NCBI RefSeq assembly: GCF_000219875.1
Contig: NC_017167.1
Span: 848,765-912,764, forward strand
Source of the DNA: Alicyclobacillus acidocaldarius subsp. acidocaldarius Tc-4-1
GTDB taxonomy: Bacteria; Bacillota; Bacilli; Alicyclobacillales; Alicyclobacillaceae
DNA length: 64,000 bases
Direction: 5' to 3'
The notes under the pieces are model-generated. The model made no database searches. It saw only the letters and a list, made by a program, of their open reading frames with translations, and was not told the origin of the DNA. Made by a program: the position numbers and the translations under genes. Shown here one piece after another: positions 1-7,390 of the stretch. The stretch's first letter is position 1. The number at the start of each line of letters is the position of its first letter.

Positions 1-1
1 G

Positions 2-352
2 CCGGCGCTTGTGAGCGAGCGCTTTGGCGGCCGGCCGGAGACGCTCGGCCTGATGATGGGCGCCACCGGCATCGGCGGCCTGGTCATCCTGGCCCTGTCG
101 GGCCCTGTGCGCCACATTCGGTCCGAAGGCAAAGCGATTCTGGTCGCCTGTGCCGCCTGGGCCATGGCTGCCGGGTGTCTCGTGGGGACGGGCGGTCCGC
201 AGCTCGGCAATCTCCGCGCAGGGCTTGTGGGGAGTCTGCTCCCGCCCGGTGCGGCCATTGCCGTCGGCGGACTTTCCACGCTCGCCGCCATCTTTTGCGT
301 CGGTTGGTTCGTGCCCGAGCTGCGGAGGGCGCGCGGGGATGGAGACTTCTGA
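2..352 (+). CDS. MFS transporter, C-terminal part (cut by window edge)
   Basis: The reading frame is already open at the window edge, so the N-terminus lies outside. About 116 residues remain. They contain three hydrophobic stretches separated by short charged loops (starting near TLGLMMGATGIGG, AILVACAAWAMAAG and AVGGLSTLAAIF) and end in a charged tail, ELRRARGDGDF. This fits the last helices of a 12-TM major facilitator permease of the EntS-like drug or siderophore exporter type; that assignment is inference from helix spacing and the glycine-rich loop. The substrate cannot be read from this fragment. It converges on the cupin gene 40 bp downstream. Confidence 0.6.
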   Translation, partial: PALVSERFGGRPETLGLMMGATGIGGLVILALSGPVRHIRSEGKAILVACAAWAMAAGCLVGTGGPQLGNLRAGLVGSLLPPGAAIAVGGLSTLAAIFCVGWFVPELRRARGDGDF

Positions 353-392
353 CCCCATTTGCCTTCTCCGCACTCGGTTTTTGAACCGTTTC

Positions 393-791
393 TCAACCGC
401 GCCGGTATTCGGCCTCCGTGACGTGCTCCATCCAATCGACCGGCGAGCCGTCGAGAGCTTCCTGAATCGCCACGTGCGCCATGGCGTGCTCTGGTGAAGC
501 GCCGTGCCAGTGCCTTTCGCCAGACTCGAACCAAACGATGTCCCCAGGGTAAACCTCCTGGACCGATTCGCCTTCTCGTTGGACCCAGCCTACGCCTTCT
601 AGGATGATCAACAGTTGGCCAAGCGGATGCGTGTGCCACGCCGTTCGTGCACCGGGTTCAAATCGGACGACCGCCGCGCCCACGCGGGATGGCTCCTCCG
701 CGTTCCAGACGGGCGTGATGGAGACGCGCCCTGTGAAGGTCGCGGAGGACCCAGCGGACGGTTTGCGCTCTCGGTTGCGGACAATTTTCAT
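393..791 (-). CDS. Small single-domain cupin protein
   Basis: A 132-residue protein with a metal-binding cupin core: GARTAWHTHPLGQ supplies the two histidines of motif 1, and PGDIVWFESGERHWHG supplies motif 2. Such proteins are close to the carboxymuconolactone-decarboxylase-associated cupins and bind a divalent metal; the substrate is unknown. The start at 791 is chosen because GGGAGGAG lies just upstream of ATG AAA, although the frame is open ten codons further. The gene follows the alcohol dehydrogenase on the same strand with about 30 bp between them, so the two are probably one transcript. Confidence 0.8.
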   Translation of the reverse strand: MKIVRNRERKPSAGSSATFTGRVSITPVWNAEEPSRVGAAVVRFEPGARTAWHTHPLGQLLIILEGVGWVQREGESVQEVYPGDIVWFESGERHWHGASPEHAMAHVAIQEALDGSPVDWMEHVTEAEYRRG

Positions 792-824
792 GAGAACTCC
801 TCCCTTGACGTCTCGCGACAAGAC

Positions 825-1847
825 TCACGCGTCCGGCCACAATAAGGCTTTGATGGCGCGGCGCTCGTGCATGGCTCGATAACCTTCCGCCACCTGTTCA
901 AGCGGCAGTTCGAGATCGAACACTTTCCCGGGCTGAATCTTCCCTTGCCAGACCAACTGGATGAGATCCGGCAGGTATCGGCGGACCGGCGCCGGACCTC
1001 CATGCAGGTGAATCTGTTTGTAAAACAGCAGCCGTCCGTCCAAGGACACGCCGTGTGGCACGCCGACGAAGCTCATATGTCCGCCCGGGCGCGTGCACTG
1101 GATGGCCTGCATCATGGCTTCCTGCGTGCCGACGCACTCGAGCACCGACTCCGCGCCGAGGCCGTCCGTCATGTCCAGAATGCGCTTGACCCCTTCGTCG
1201 CCTCGCTCCTCTACAATGTCCGTGGCGCCAAACTCCTTCGCCAGGGCCTGTCTCTTCTCGTGCCGGCTCATCACGATAATCCGCGAGGCGCCCATCTGCT
1301 TGGCCGCGATCACGGCGCAGAGTCCCACGGCGCCGTCGCCCACAACCACGGCGGTCTTGCCTGGACGTACTTCCGCAGCGTCTGCGGCAAACCAGCCTGT
1401 GCCCATCACGTCCGAGAGCGTGAGAAGGCTGGGAATGAGGGCGCGATCCGGCATGCCCGGGGTGGGCACGAGGGTGCCGTCTGCCCAGGGGATGCGCACG
1501 TAAGGCGCCTGGGCGCCGGGGATGCTGCGCCGATTGACGCACGAGGACGGGTACCCCGCTTGGCAGATGGGGCACGTGCCGTCGGTCGCGAAAAACGCCC
1601 CAATCACAAATTGTCCTGGCTTCACGTGGCGGACGTCCGGGCCGACCTCTTCGACGATGCCGACGTATTCATGTCCCATGGGGATGGGTTTCTCGATAGG
1701 GTTCAGCCCGCGATACGTCCAGAGATCAGAACCACATACGCAGGTGGCGACGATGCGAATGATGGCGTCGGTAGGTTCCTCAATCCGCGGGTCTTCTCGA
1801 TCTTCGTAGCGGACATCCCACGGAGCGTGGATCACGGTACCTTTCAT
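825..1847 (-). CDS. Zinc-dependent alcohol dehydrogenase family protein
   Basis: A 340-residue medium-chain dehydrogenase/reductase. Visible features are CVCGSDLWTYRG with the catalytic-zinc cysteine, GHEYVGIVEEVG with the second zinc ligand, a structural cysteine cluster reduced to CPICQAGYPSSC, and the Rossmann motif VVGDGAVGLCAV. It should oxidise an alcohol or reduce an aldehyde with NAD(P)H; the physiological substrate is not visible. The start at 1847 follows GGAGG; an in-frame codon seven residues upstream has no better ribosome site. It is the first gene of a two-gene unit with the cupin. Confidence 0.88.
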   Translation of the reverse strand: MKGTVIHAPWDVRYEDREDPRIEEPTDAIIRIVATCVCGSDLWTYRGLNPIEKPIPMGHEYVGIVEEVGPDVRHVKPGQFVIGAFFATDGTCPICQAGYPSSCVNRRSIPGAQAPYVRIPWADGTLVPTPGMPDRALIPSLLTLSDVMGTGWFAADAAEVRPGKTAVVVGDGAVGLCAVIAAKQMGASRIIVMSRHEKRQALAKEFGATDIVEERGDEGVKRILDMTDGLGAESVLECVGTQEAMMQAIQCTRPGGHMSFVGVPHGVSLDGRLLFYKQIHLHGGPAPVRRYLPDLIQLVWQGKIQPGKVFDLELPLEQVAEGYRAMHERRAIKALLWPDA

Positions 1848-2323
1848 GCGCAAGGCCTCCTTCGTCAAGGTTCAGGTCTATTCTTTCACATCGCTTGTCC
1901 CAATGCCTAATCGGTTGTGACTCGTTGCGAGGATCCGTGAGGATTTCTACACAGGGGGCAAGATTTCGTGTAGATTGATCAACTTGATGGTTCGTGATGG
2001 CGTGTTTGTCGCGGGTTGTCGCCTTGGTTCTTGTCTTGACGCGCAAGTGACCGGCCCCATAGTTCACGGCCCCAGGGGGCGGTCACTGCTCAAAGCTATT
2101 CAAGCGAATAGCAGCGCGCAGGGATCCTGCCCAGGCGTCGGTGCCTGAGCATCGGTGCCGCGAACTCCGGCGCTCTTCTCGTTGTTCGTAAGTGTACTAT
2201 ACTTGCAATATTCGTCCATGCGGCCGTTGTTCTGCCTCCGAGGTTCTTCGGCGTTGACGCGCTTCACCAGAAGTGATATGTTCAATTCTGACAGTCTGCA
2301 CGGAAGAGGGGAGGTCGAAGCCC
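1848..2323. other. Intergenic region between adh and the exporter leader
   Basis: A stretch of 476 bases with no gene I can support. It must hold the promoter of the minus-strand dehydrogenase and of the plus-strand exporter operon. Visible elements are TTGATCAA near 1975 and an AT-rich palindromic patch at 2190-2204. No convincing -35/-10 pair was found for either direction. Confidence 0.6.
2190..2204. promoter_or_regulatory. 15-bp imperfect palindrome, possible operator and -10 region
   Basis: AAGTGTACTATACTT is an imperfect palindrome of the pattern AAGTnTAnTAnACTT. It contains TATACT (2198-2203), which resembles a -10 element for the exporter transcript that begins downstream. MarR-, GntR- and PadR-type regulators of drug exporters bind palindromes of this size, so it may be an operator; that is inference. 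No matching -35 hexamer at 16-18 bp spacing was seen. Confidence 0.3.
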
Positions 2324-2404
2324 GTGGTTCGGATGACGAAGCGACCCGTCAACCCATTCGCGCTTTCATTTGCGGCTCGACCTCCTCGCGCGAGCGCCAT
2401 GTAG
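2324..2404 (+). CDS. 26-residue leader peptide of the exporter operon
   Basis: A GTG start preceded by GGGGAGG nine bases upstream opens a 26-codon frame that ends at TAG 2402-2404. An internal ATG at 2333 is a second possible start. The peptide is rich in Arg, Pro and Ala (it contains RPVNPF and RPPRASAM) and has no likely function as a protein. Its last codons run through the 5' arm and loop of the hairpin at 2385-2418, so a ribosome reaching or stalling near the stop would block that hairpin. By position it corresponds to BmrB of Bacillus subtilis; no sequence similarity is claimed. Confidence 0.6.
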   Translation: MVRMTKRPVNPFALSFAARPPRASAM

Positions 2405-2460
2405 GGCGCTGGCGCGAGCTGCACAGGCGGCTCGCGCCAACTCATTCCACACTCGGACTG

Positions 2461-2486
2461 GGCATGCCGCGTGGGCATGCCTTTTT
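2461..2486 (+). terminator. Intrinsic terminator in the exporter leader
   Basis: Two copies of GGCATGCC (2461-2468 and 2474-2481) form an 8-bp stem with loop GCGTG, followed by five T. It stands 20 bp before the GTG start of the first exporter subunit, so full termination would silence the operon. This supports a regulated attenuator rather than the end of an upstream gene. Confidence 0.75.
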
Positions 2487-2505
2487 GCGTCTAGGGGGCC
2501 TGTTT

Positions 2506-4341
2506 GTGTTTCAAGTGTTGTGGAAGCTTCGCCATTTTTTCTGGGAGGAACGCAAGCGATACGGGATCGCCGTCGGACTCCTGCTGTTCCTCAATGTCGT
2601 CGATGTCATTCCGCCCTATCTCATCGGGCGAGCTATCGACCTCATGAGCCAGCACGGGATGACGCTCAGGGCGCTTGCCGAGCTCGTCGGCGCTCTGCTC
2701 CTCACCATTGTGGTGTCGTACGTGTGCGGCGTGACGTGGCAGTATCAGCTGTATTCCGGCGCTCGGACGCTGGAATTGTCGCTGCGCCGTCGGCTCATGG
2801 AGCACTTTCTCAAGATGACCCCGCCCTTCTTCGAGCAGAATCGCACGGGCGACCTCATGGCGCGATCGACGAATGACCTGAATGCGGTCATGCAGACGGC
2901 GGGATTCGGCATCCTGACGCTCATCGATTCGACGACGTATTCGGCGACCATCCTCGTCACCATGGCTGTGCTCGACGGATGGAAGCTTACCTTGTTCGCG
3001 CTCGTGCCCATGCCGTTCATCGCGCTCGCCATGACGAAATTCGGCCAGATGCTGCACGACCGGTTCGAGCGGGCGCAGGACGCCTTCGGGGACATGAATG
3101 ATCGCGTCCTGGAGACGGTCGCGGGCATTCGCGTAGTGCGCGCGTACGCGCAGGAGCAGAACGAGGAGCGCCGCTTCGCCGAGACGATGGCGGACGTGTA
3201 TCGGAAGAACATTGCCGTCGCGAAGATCGACGCCCTGTTCGACCCGACCATCAGCCTCCTCGTCGGCGTGACGTACCTCATTGGCCTGGGCTACGGCACG
3301 TACCTCGTCTTCCAGAGCCAGCTCACCGTGGGGCAGCTCACTTCGTTCAACGTCTACCTAGGCATGCTGATCTGGCCCATGCTGGCCTTTGGGCAGCTCA
3401 TCAACATCATGCAGCGCGGCAATGCGTCTCTGGACCGCGTGAACGAGACGCTCGCCTACGAGCCCGACGTGGTGGACGCGGACGGAGCGGTGGAGGTGGC
3501 GCGCATCGACGAGATCCGCTTCGAGGGCTACTCGTTCCGCTACCCGTCGTCCGAGCGTGACAACCTGGTGGACATCGATCTCGTCATTCGCCGCGGCCAG
3601 ACTCTCGGTATCGTGGGCAGGACGGGCAGCGGCAAGTCGACGCTCGTGAAGCAACTCCTGCGTGAGTATCCCGTGGGGCATCGCGGCCGCCTGTTGGTGA
3701 ACGGCCTGCTCATTCAGGATGTCCGGATCGACGCGCTCCATCGTTTGGTGGGCTATGTCCCGCAGAATCCGATGCTGTTCTCGCGCAGCGTGCGGGACAA
3801 CGTCCGCTTCGCCAAGCACGACGCGACGGACGAAGAGGTCCTTCGCGCGCTCCATCTCGCCGGATTTGCGGAGGACATCCCGCGGCTCCCGGACGGGCTC
3901 GACACGCTCGTCGGCGAACGGGGCATTTCGCTGTCCGGCGGGCAGAAGCAGCGCATCGCGCTCGCCCGCGCGCTCATTCTGGATCCGGATCTGCTAATTC
4001 TCGACGACGCGATGTCGGCCGTGGACGCGCGCACGGAGGCGCACATCCTGCGCTCCATCCGCCGCGTGAGGCAGGGGCGCACTACGCTCATCGTCAGCCA
4101 CCGCATGTCGGCCGTTCAGCACGCGGACTGGATTGTGGTGCTCGACGAGGGACGCATTGCCGAAGCGGGCACGTTTCAGGACCTCATGCGGCTCGGGGGT
4201 TGGTACGCCAAGCAGTACCTGCATCAACAGGCGTTTGGCGAAGCCTCGGGCGATCTCGCCGAAGACGCGGAAACACCTGAAGAGGATGCGCCCGGCGCGC
4301 AACCGTCGCTCGCCGGGGCGGACAGGGGGGATGTGCGATGA
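2506..4341 (+). CDS. bmrC: ABC multidrug exporter subunit, BmrC/YheI-like (degenerate ATPase site)
   Basis: A 611-residue fusion of a six-helix exporter membrane domain and a nucleotide-binding domain. Walker A is GRTGSGKST, the signature is the canonical LSGGQKQR, and Walker B is LLILDDAMSAVD, with Asp where the catalytic Glu normally sits; the H-loop His is kept (IVSHRMS). This is the usual degenerate-site half of a heterodimeric exporter such as BmrCD. The GTG start at 2506 is chosen because GGGGG lies seven bases upstream and the start is just past the terminator. The frame is open further upstream, but that part is the leader RNA. Its end overlaps the next gene by four bases (ATGA), so translation is coupled. 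Confidence 0.85.
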   Translation: MFQVLWKLRHFFWEERKRYGIAVGLLLFLNVVDVIPPYLIGRAIDLMSQHGMTLRALAELVGALLLTIVVSYVCGVTWQYQLYSGARTLELSLRRRLMEHFLKMTPPFFEQNRTGDLMARSTNDLNAVMQTAGFGILTLIDSTTYSATILVTMAVLDGWKLTLFALVPMPFIALAMTKFGQMLHDRFERAQDAFGDMNDRVLETVAGIRVVRAYAQEQNEERRFAETMADVYRKNIAVAKIDALFDPTISLLVGVTYLIGLGYGTYLVFQSQLTVGQLTSFNVYLGMLIWPMLAFGQLINIMQRGNASLDRVNETLAYEPDVVDADGAVEVARIDEIRFEGYSFRYPSSERDNLVDIDLVIRRGQTLGIVGRTGSGKSTLVKQLLREYPVGHRGRLLVNGLLIQDVRIDALHRLVGYVPQNPMLFSRSVRDNVRFAKHDATDEEVLRALHLAGFAEDIPRLPDGLDTLVGERGISLSGGQKQRIALARALILDPDLLILDDAMSAVDARTEAHILRSIRRVRQGRTTLIVSHRMSAVQHADWIVVLDEGRIAEAGTFQDLMRLGGWYAKQYLHQQAFGEASGDLAEDAETPEEDAPGAQPSLAGADRGDVR

Positions 4342-6370
4342 ATCGTTCCGCATCGGTCCGCGTCGGACGGCGCCTCGTGCAGTATGCGGCGCACGCGCGC
4401 GGCGCCATTGCCGCGGCGCTCGTCTTGCTTGTGCTTGCGGTGGCCGCGCAACTCGCGGGTCCGTTTGTCGCCAAAACCATCATTAACCGGGACATCGAGG
4501 GCGTGCAGCAGGTCTGGTATCGAGCGCCTGCGGGCGTGCCCGGCGCGGTGCGCGTGGATGGACAACTGTACGTGCGTGGCGACAAGTTGCCACACGGAGC
4601 GCCGAGACAACAGCCGCACACGCTCATGACGCTCGGAACGACCGCATACTTCCTGCCGGGGACGGTGCAGGCCATTGCGGCGGGGCCTCGCTCCGGCGAA
4701 ATTCGCGAGGAAGTCGGGGGTCACTGGCGCACCGTATCTGCGCACCCCATCAGCCGGGCGCAGATGTTCGCGTTCTACCGGCCGGAAGTGCCGAACGTCA
4801 TCCGGCTCGCCCTATTGTACTTCGCACTGCTCGTCGCCTCCGCCGTCTTTTTATACGGCCAGCAGTATCTGTTGGAGGTGTCTGCCAACCGCATCCTGCA
4901 GCGCATGCGGCGCGATGTGTTTCATCGCATCCACTGCCTGCCCGTTTCGTACTTTGACAACACGCCTGCAGGAAAATCGTGTCCCGCATTACGAACGACA
5001 CGGAGTCGATTCGCGACTTCTACGTGAACGTGCTGGCGAACGTGCTCTCGAGCGCCGTGACGATGCTCGGCATCTATGTCGCGCTTTTCATCCTGAATGT
5101 CGATCTCGCCCTCCTGGCCTGCGCGCTTTTGCCTATCCTGTTTCTCTGGATCTGGCTGTACCGCCGGTACACGGTGCAGGTCAACCTGCGCGTGCGCGCA
5201 CTCATCTCCGAGATCAACGCCATGCTGAACGAGACCATCCAAGGCATGCCGATTATCCGCGCGTTCAACCGGGAGACGCGGACGGCCGCCGAGTTCAACG
5301 AGATGAACCAGGCCTACTACGAGGGCCAGACGAGGCTTCTGCGCGTCAACTCTGCTACGGGGTTCAACCTCGCGGCCGTCCTGCGCAACTTGTTCTTCGC
5401 GGCTATCATCGCGTGGTTCGGGTGGCGATCCCTCCATCTCGAGTCCATCGTGTCGCTCGGCGTGCTGTACGCGTTTGTCGATTACCTGAACCGCCTGTTT
5501 CAGCCGCTCACCCAGATTGTCAACCAGCTCGCGACGCTCGAGCAGGCGCGGGCATCCGCCGCGCGCGTCTTTGAGCTCCTCGACGAACCTGGCGTGGAGC
5601 CCGAATACGGCGCCATCCCGCGCTTTCGCGGCGAGGTCGAGTTCGATCACGTCTGGTTCTCGTATGACGGCGTTCATCCGGTGCTGCGCGATATCACGTT
5701 TACCGCGAAGCCCGGGCAGACCGTCGCGCTCGTCGGCCACACCGGCTCCGGCAAGAGCTCCATCATGAATCTCCTGTTGCGCTTCTACGATCCGGATCGC
5801 GGCGCCATCCGGATCGACGGGCAGGATATCCGCGAGATTCCTCCGCAACAGCTGCGGCAGCACATGGCCATCGTGCTTCAGGATCCGTACCTGTTCACGG
5901 GGACCATCGCGTGGAACGTCGGCCTCGGGGACCCTCGTGTAAGCCGCGAGCGCATCGAAAAGGCGCTTCGGGACGTCGGGGCGGATCGGCTGCTGAGGAA
6001 CCTGCCGGGCGGCATCGACGAGCCCGTGCTCGAAGGCGGCAGCACCCTTTCCGCCGGCGAGCGCCAGCTCATCTCGTTCGCACGCGCACTCGCCTTCGAT
6101 CCGGCCATCCTGGTGCTCGACGAGGCCACCGCGAATGTCGACAGCGAAACCGAGCGCCTCATCCAAGATGCGCTCCAGGTCCTGAAGCGGGGGCGCACCA
6201 CGTTCATCATTGCGCACAGGCTGTCGACGATTCGCGATGCGGATCTCATTCTGGTGCTCGACCAGGGCGAGATCGTCGAGCGTGGGACGCACGACGAGCT
6301 GATGGCGCTCGGCGGCCGCTATCGCCAGATGTACGAGTTACAGACGAAGGCGCTGGGTGTCACAGGTTGA
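4338..6370 (+). pseudogene. bmrD: ABC multidrug exporter subunit, BmrD/YheH-like, with a 1-nt frameshift
   Basis: Two frames together give about 677 residues, matching the roughly 670-residue BmrD/YheH family, including its long insert between the first two membrane helices. The frame breaks at the A run 4973-4976: the sequence reads GCA GGA AAA TCG, while the family sequence TPAGKIVSRITNDTE needs one more A. The first frame ends at 5027; the second runs from about 4973 to 6370. The second half is intact: Walker A GHTGSGKSS, a degenerate signature LSAGERQL, and a canonical Walker B ILVLDEATANVD with Glu. It would therefore supply the catalytic Glu that its partner lacks. The cause may be a sequencing error, a real mutation, or slippage on AAAA; the first is the simplest. 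Confidence 0.8.
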
Positions 6371-7358
6371 CGACGGCGCGGCCCTTCATCCGGCCCGCGA
6401 GGATCTCCTTCAGGGCGCTGTCGAGATCGTCGAGTGTGATGTCGTGGCCGATGTGGCTGAGCGCCTCGTCGCTCGGCTTCCACGGCCCGGCGAGCCGCCG
6501 CCAGATCTCGCGGCGCGTCTCCATGTCGAGCCACACGGAGTCGATGCCGATGATGGCCGCCTGGCGGCGGAGGAACGGGAACACGCTGGCGGTGAAGTCC
6601 GGCCCGCCCGTGTAACCGCTGATGGCGATGACGCCGCCGTACTCGAGGCGCTGGAGCAGGTGTGGCACGTACTTGCCCGACACCGGGTCGATCACACCGG
6701 CGTAGCGAGCCTGCACATTCAGGTACGATTCGCCTTCCTGCAGCAACAGCGCGTCGGGGCGCACCACGTCGTCCGCGCCGAGAGTTTTCAGCCAGTCGGC
6801 GGCTTCATCCTTGCGGGTCGACGCCACCACGCGGTACCCGGCCCGTTTGGCAATGGCGATGCCGGTCGCGCCGACGCCGCCGGTGGCGCCCGTCACGAGC
6901 ATGGTGCCCATGGCGGGAGACACGCCGTTTTGCTCCATGCGGTACAGGGACAGTGCGGCGGTGAACCCGGCGGTGCCGAGCACCATGGCGTCGCGCAGCG
7001 ACAGCCCGTCGGGAAGCGGGACCACCCAGTCGGCAGGCACGCGAGCGTATTCGCTGAAGCCCCCGAAGTGGCCCGTGCCGAGATCGTAACTGGTGCAGAT
7101 GACGGGATCGCCCGGTCGGAACCGGGCATCCCGCGATTCGACGACTTCCCCGGCGAGATCGATTCCGAGCACCATGGGGTAGCGCGTCACGAGTCGGCTG
7201 GCGGGCTGGGAACAGATCCCGTCCTTGTAGTTGACGCTCGAGTAGCGGACGCGGATGAGCACCTCGCCTTCGGGCAGTTGGTCCAGGGTGAGCTCGCGGA
7301 CGCCGGCGCGGTGTGCGTGGCCGTCCTGTTCCACCATGTAGGCGCGAAACGTGGTCAT
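6360..7358 (-). CDS. YhdH/AcuI-family NADPH quinone or acrylyl-CoA reductase
   Basis: A 332-residue medium-chain reductase without zinc ligands. It shows the N-terminal YSSVNYKDGI motif of the YhdH/AcuI group, the hallmark GTAGFTAALSLYRME, and the nucleotide-binding loop VTGATGGVG. Family members reduce acrylyl-CoA to propionyl-CoA or act as NADPH-dependent quinone reductases; which applies here is not visible. The start at 7358 has GAAGGAGG at good spacing. Its stop overlaps the end of the convergent bmrD gene by 11 bp. It lies 32 bp behind oligopeptidase B on the same strand, so the two may be cotranscribed. Confidence 0.87.
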   Translation of the reverse strand: MTTFRAYMVEQDGHAHRAGVRELTLDQLPEGEVLIRVRYSSVNYKDGICSQPASRLVTRYPMVLGIDLAGEVVESRDARFRPGDPVICTSYDLGTGHFGGFSEYARVPADWVVPLPDGLSLRDAMVLGTAGFTAALSLYRMEQNGVSPAMGTMLVTGATGGVGATGIAIAKRAGYRVVASTRKDEAADWLKTLGADDVVRPDALLLQEGESYLNVQARYAGVIDPVSGKYVPHLLQRLEYGGVIAISGYTGGPDFTASVFPFLRRQAAIIGIDSVWLDMETRREIWRRLAGPWKPSDEALSHIGHDITLDDLDSALKEILAGRMKGRAVVNL

Positions 7359-7390
7359 CTCGTGTACCTCCTTCGGTAGGCATGAGTGCA

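Larger units (their letters stand above)
2310..2486 (+). promoter_or_regulatory. Candidate translation-dependent attenuator upstream of the BmrCD-like exporter
   Basis: Four RNA elements can be read. (1) GGAGGTCGA (2310-2318) pairs with TCGACCTCC (2377-2385) and would mask the leader-peptide ribosome site. (2) A long hairpin at 2385-2418 has arms CTCGCGC, a G-G mismatch, then AGCGCC/GGCGCT; its six-base loop ends with the leader stop codon TAG. (3) GGCGCGAGC (2411-2419) also pairs perfectly with GCTCGCGCC (2430-2438), which excludes hairpin 2. (4) An intrinsic terminator follows at 2461-2486. Competing hairpins around a leader ORF and a terminator are the hallmark of ribosome-controlled attenuation. 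Bacillus subtilis bmrCD is known to be controlled this way by the bmrB leader. The switching model for this locus is inference. Confidence 0.65.

Noticed and set aside
2310-2486. SRP RNA, 6S RNA, RNase P RNA, tmRNA or a T-box as the structured leader
   Set aside because: The conserved sequence cores of these RNAs are absent, and the region contains a translated leader ORF instead.
2155-2505. An extension of the first exporter subunit to 728 codons
   Set aside because: The extra 117 codons run through the leader ORF, its hairpins and the terminator, which cannot be part of the coding region. GTG 2506 has its own ribosome site.
4971-4980. Programmed -1 frameshifting in the BmrD-like gene
   Set aside because: AAAA allows slippage, but there is no classical X XXY YYZ heptamer and I see no clear stimulatory hairpin directly downstream. 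A missing base is simpler, so it is listed only as a possibility.
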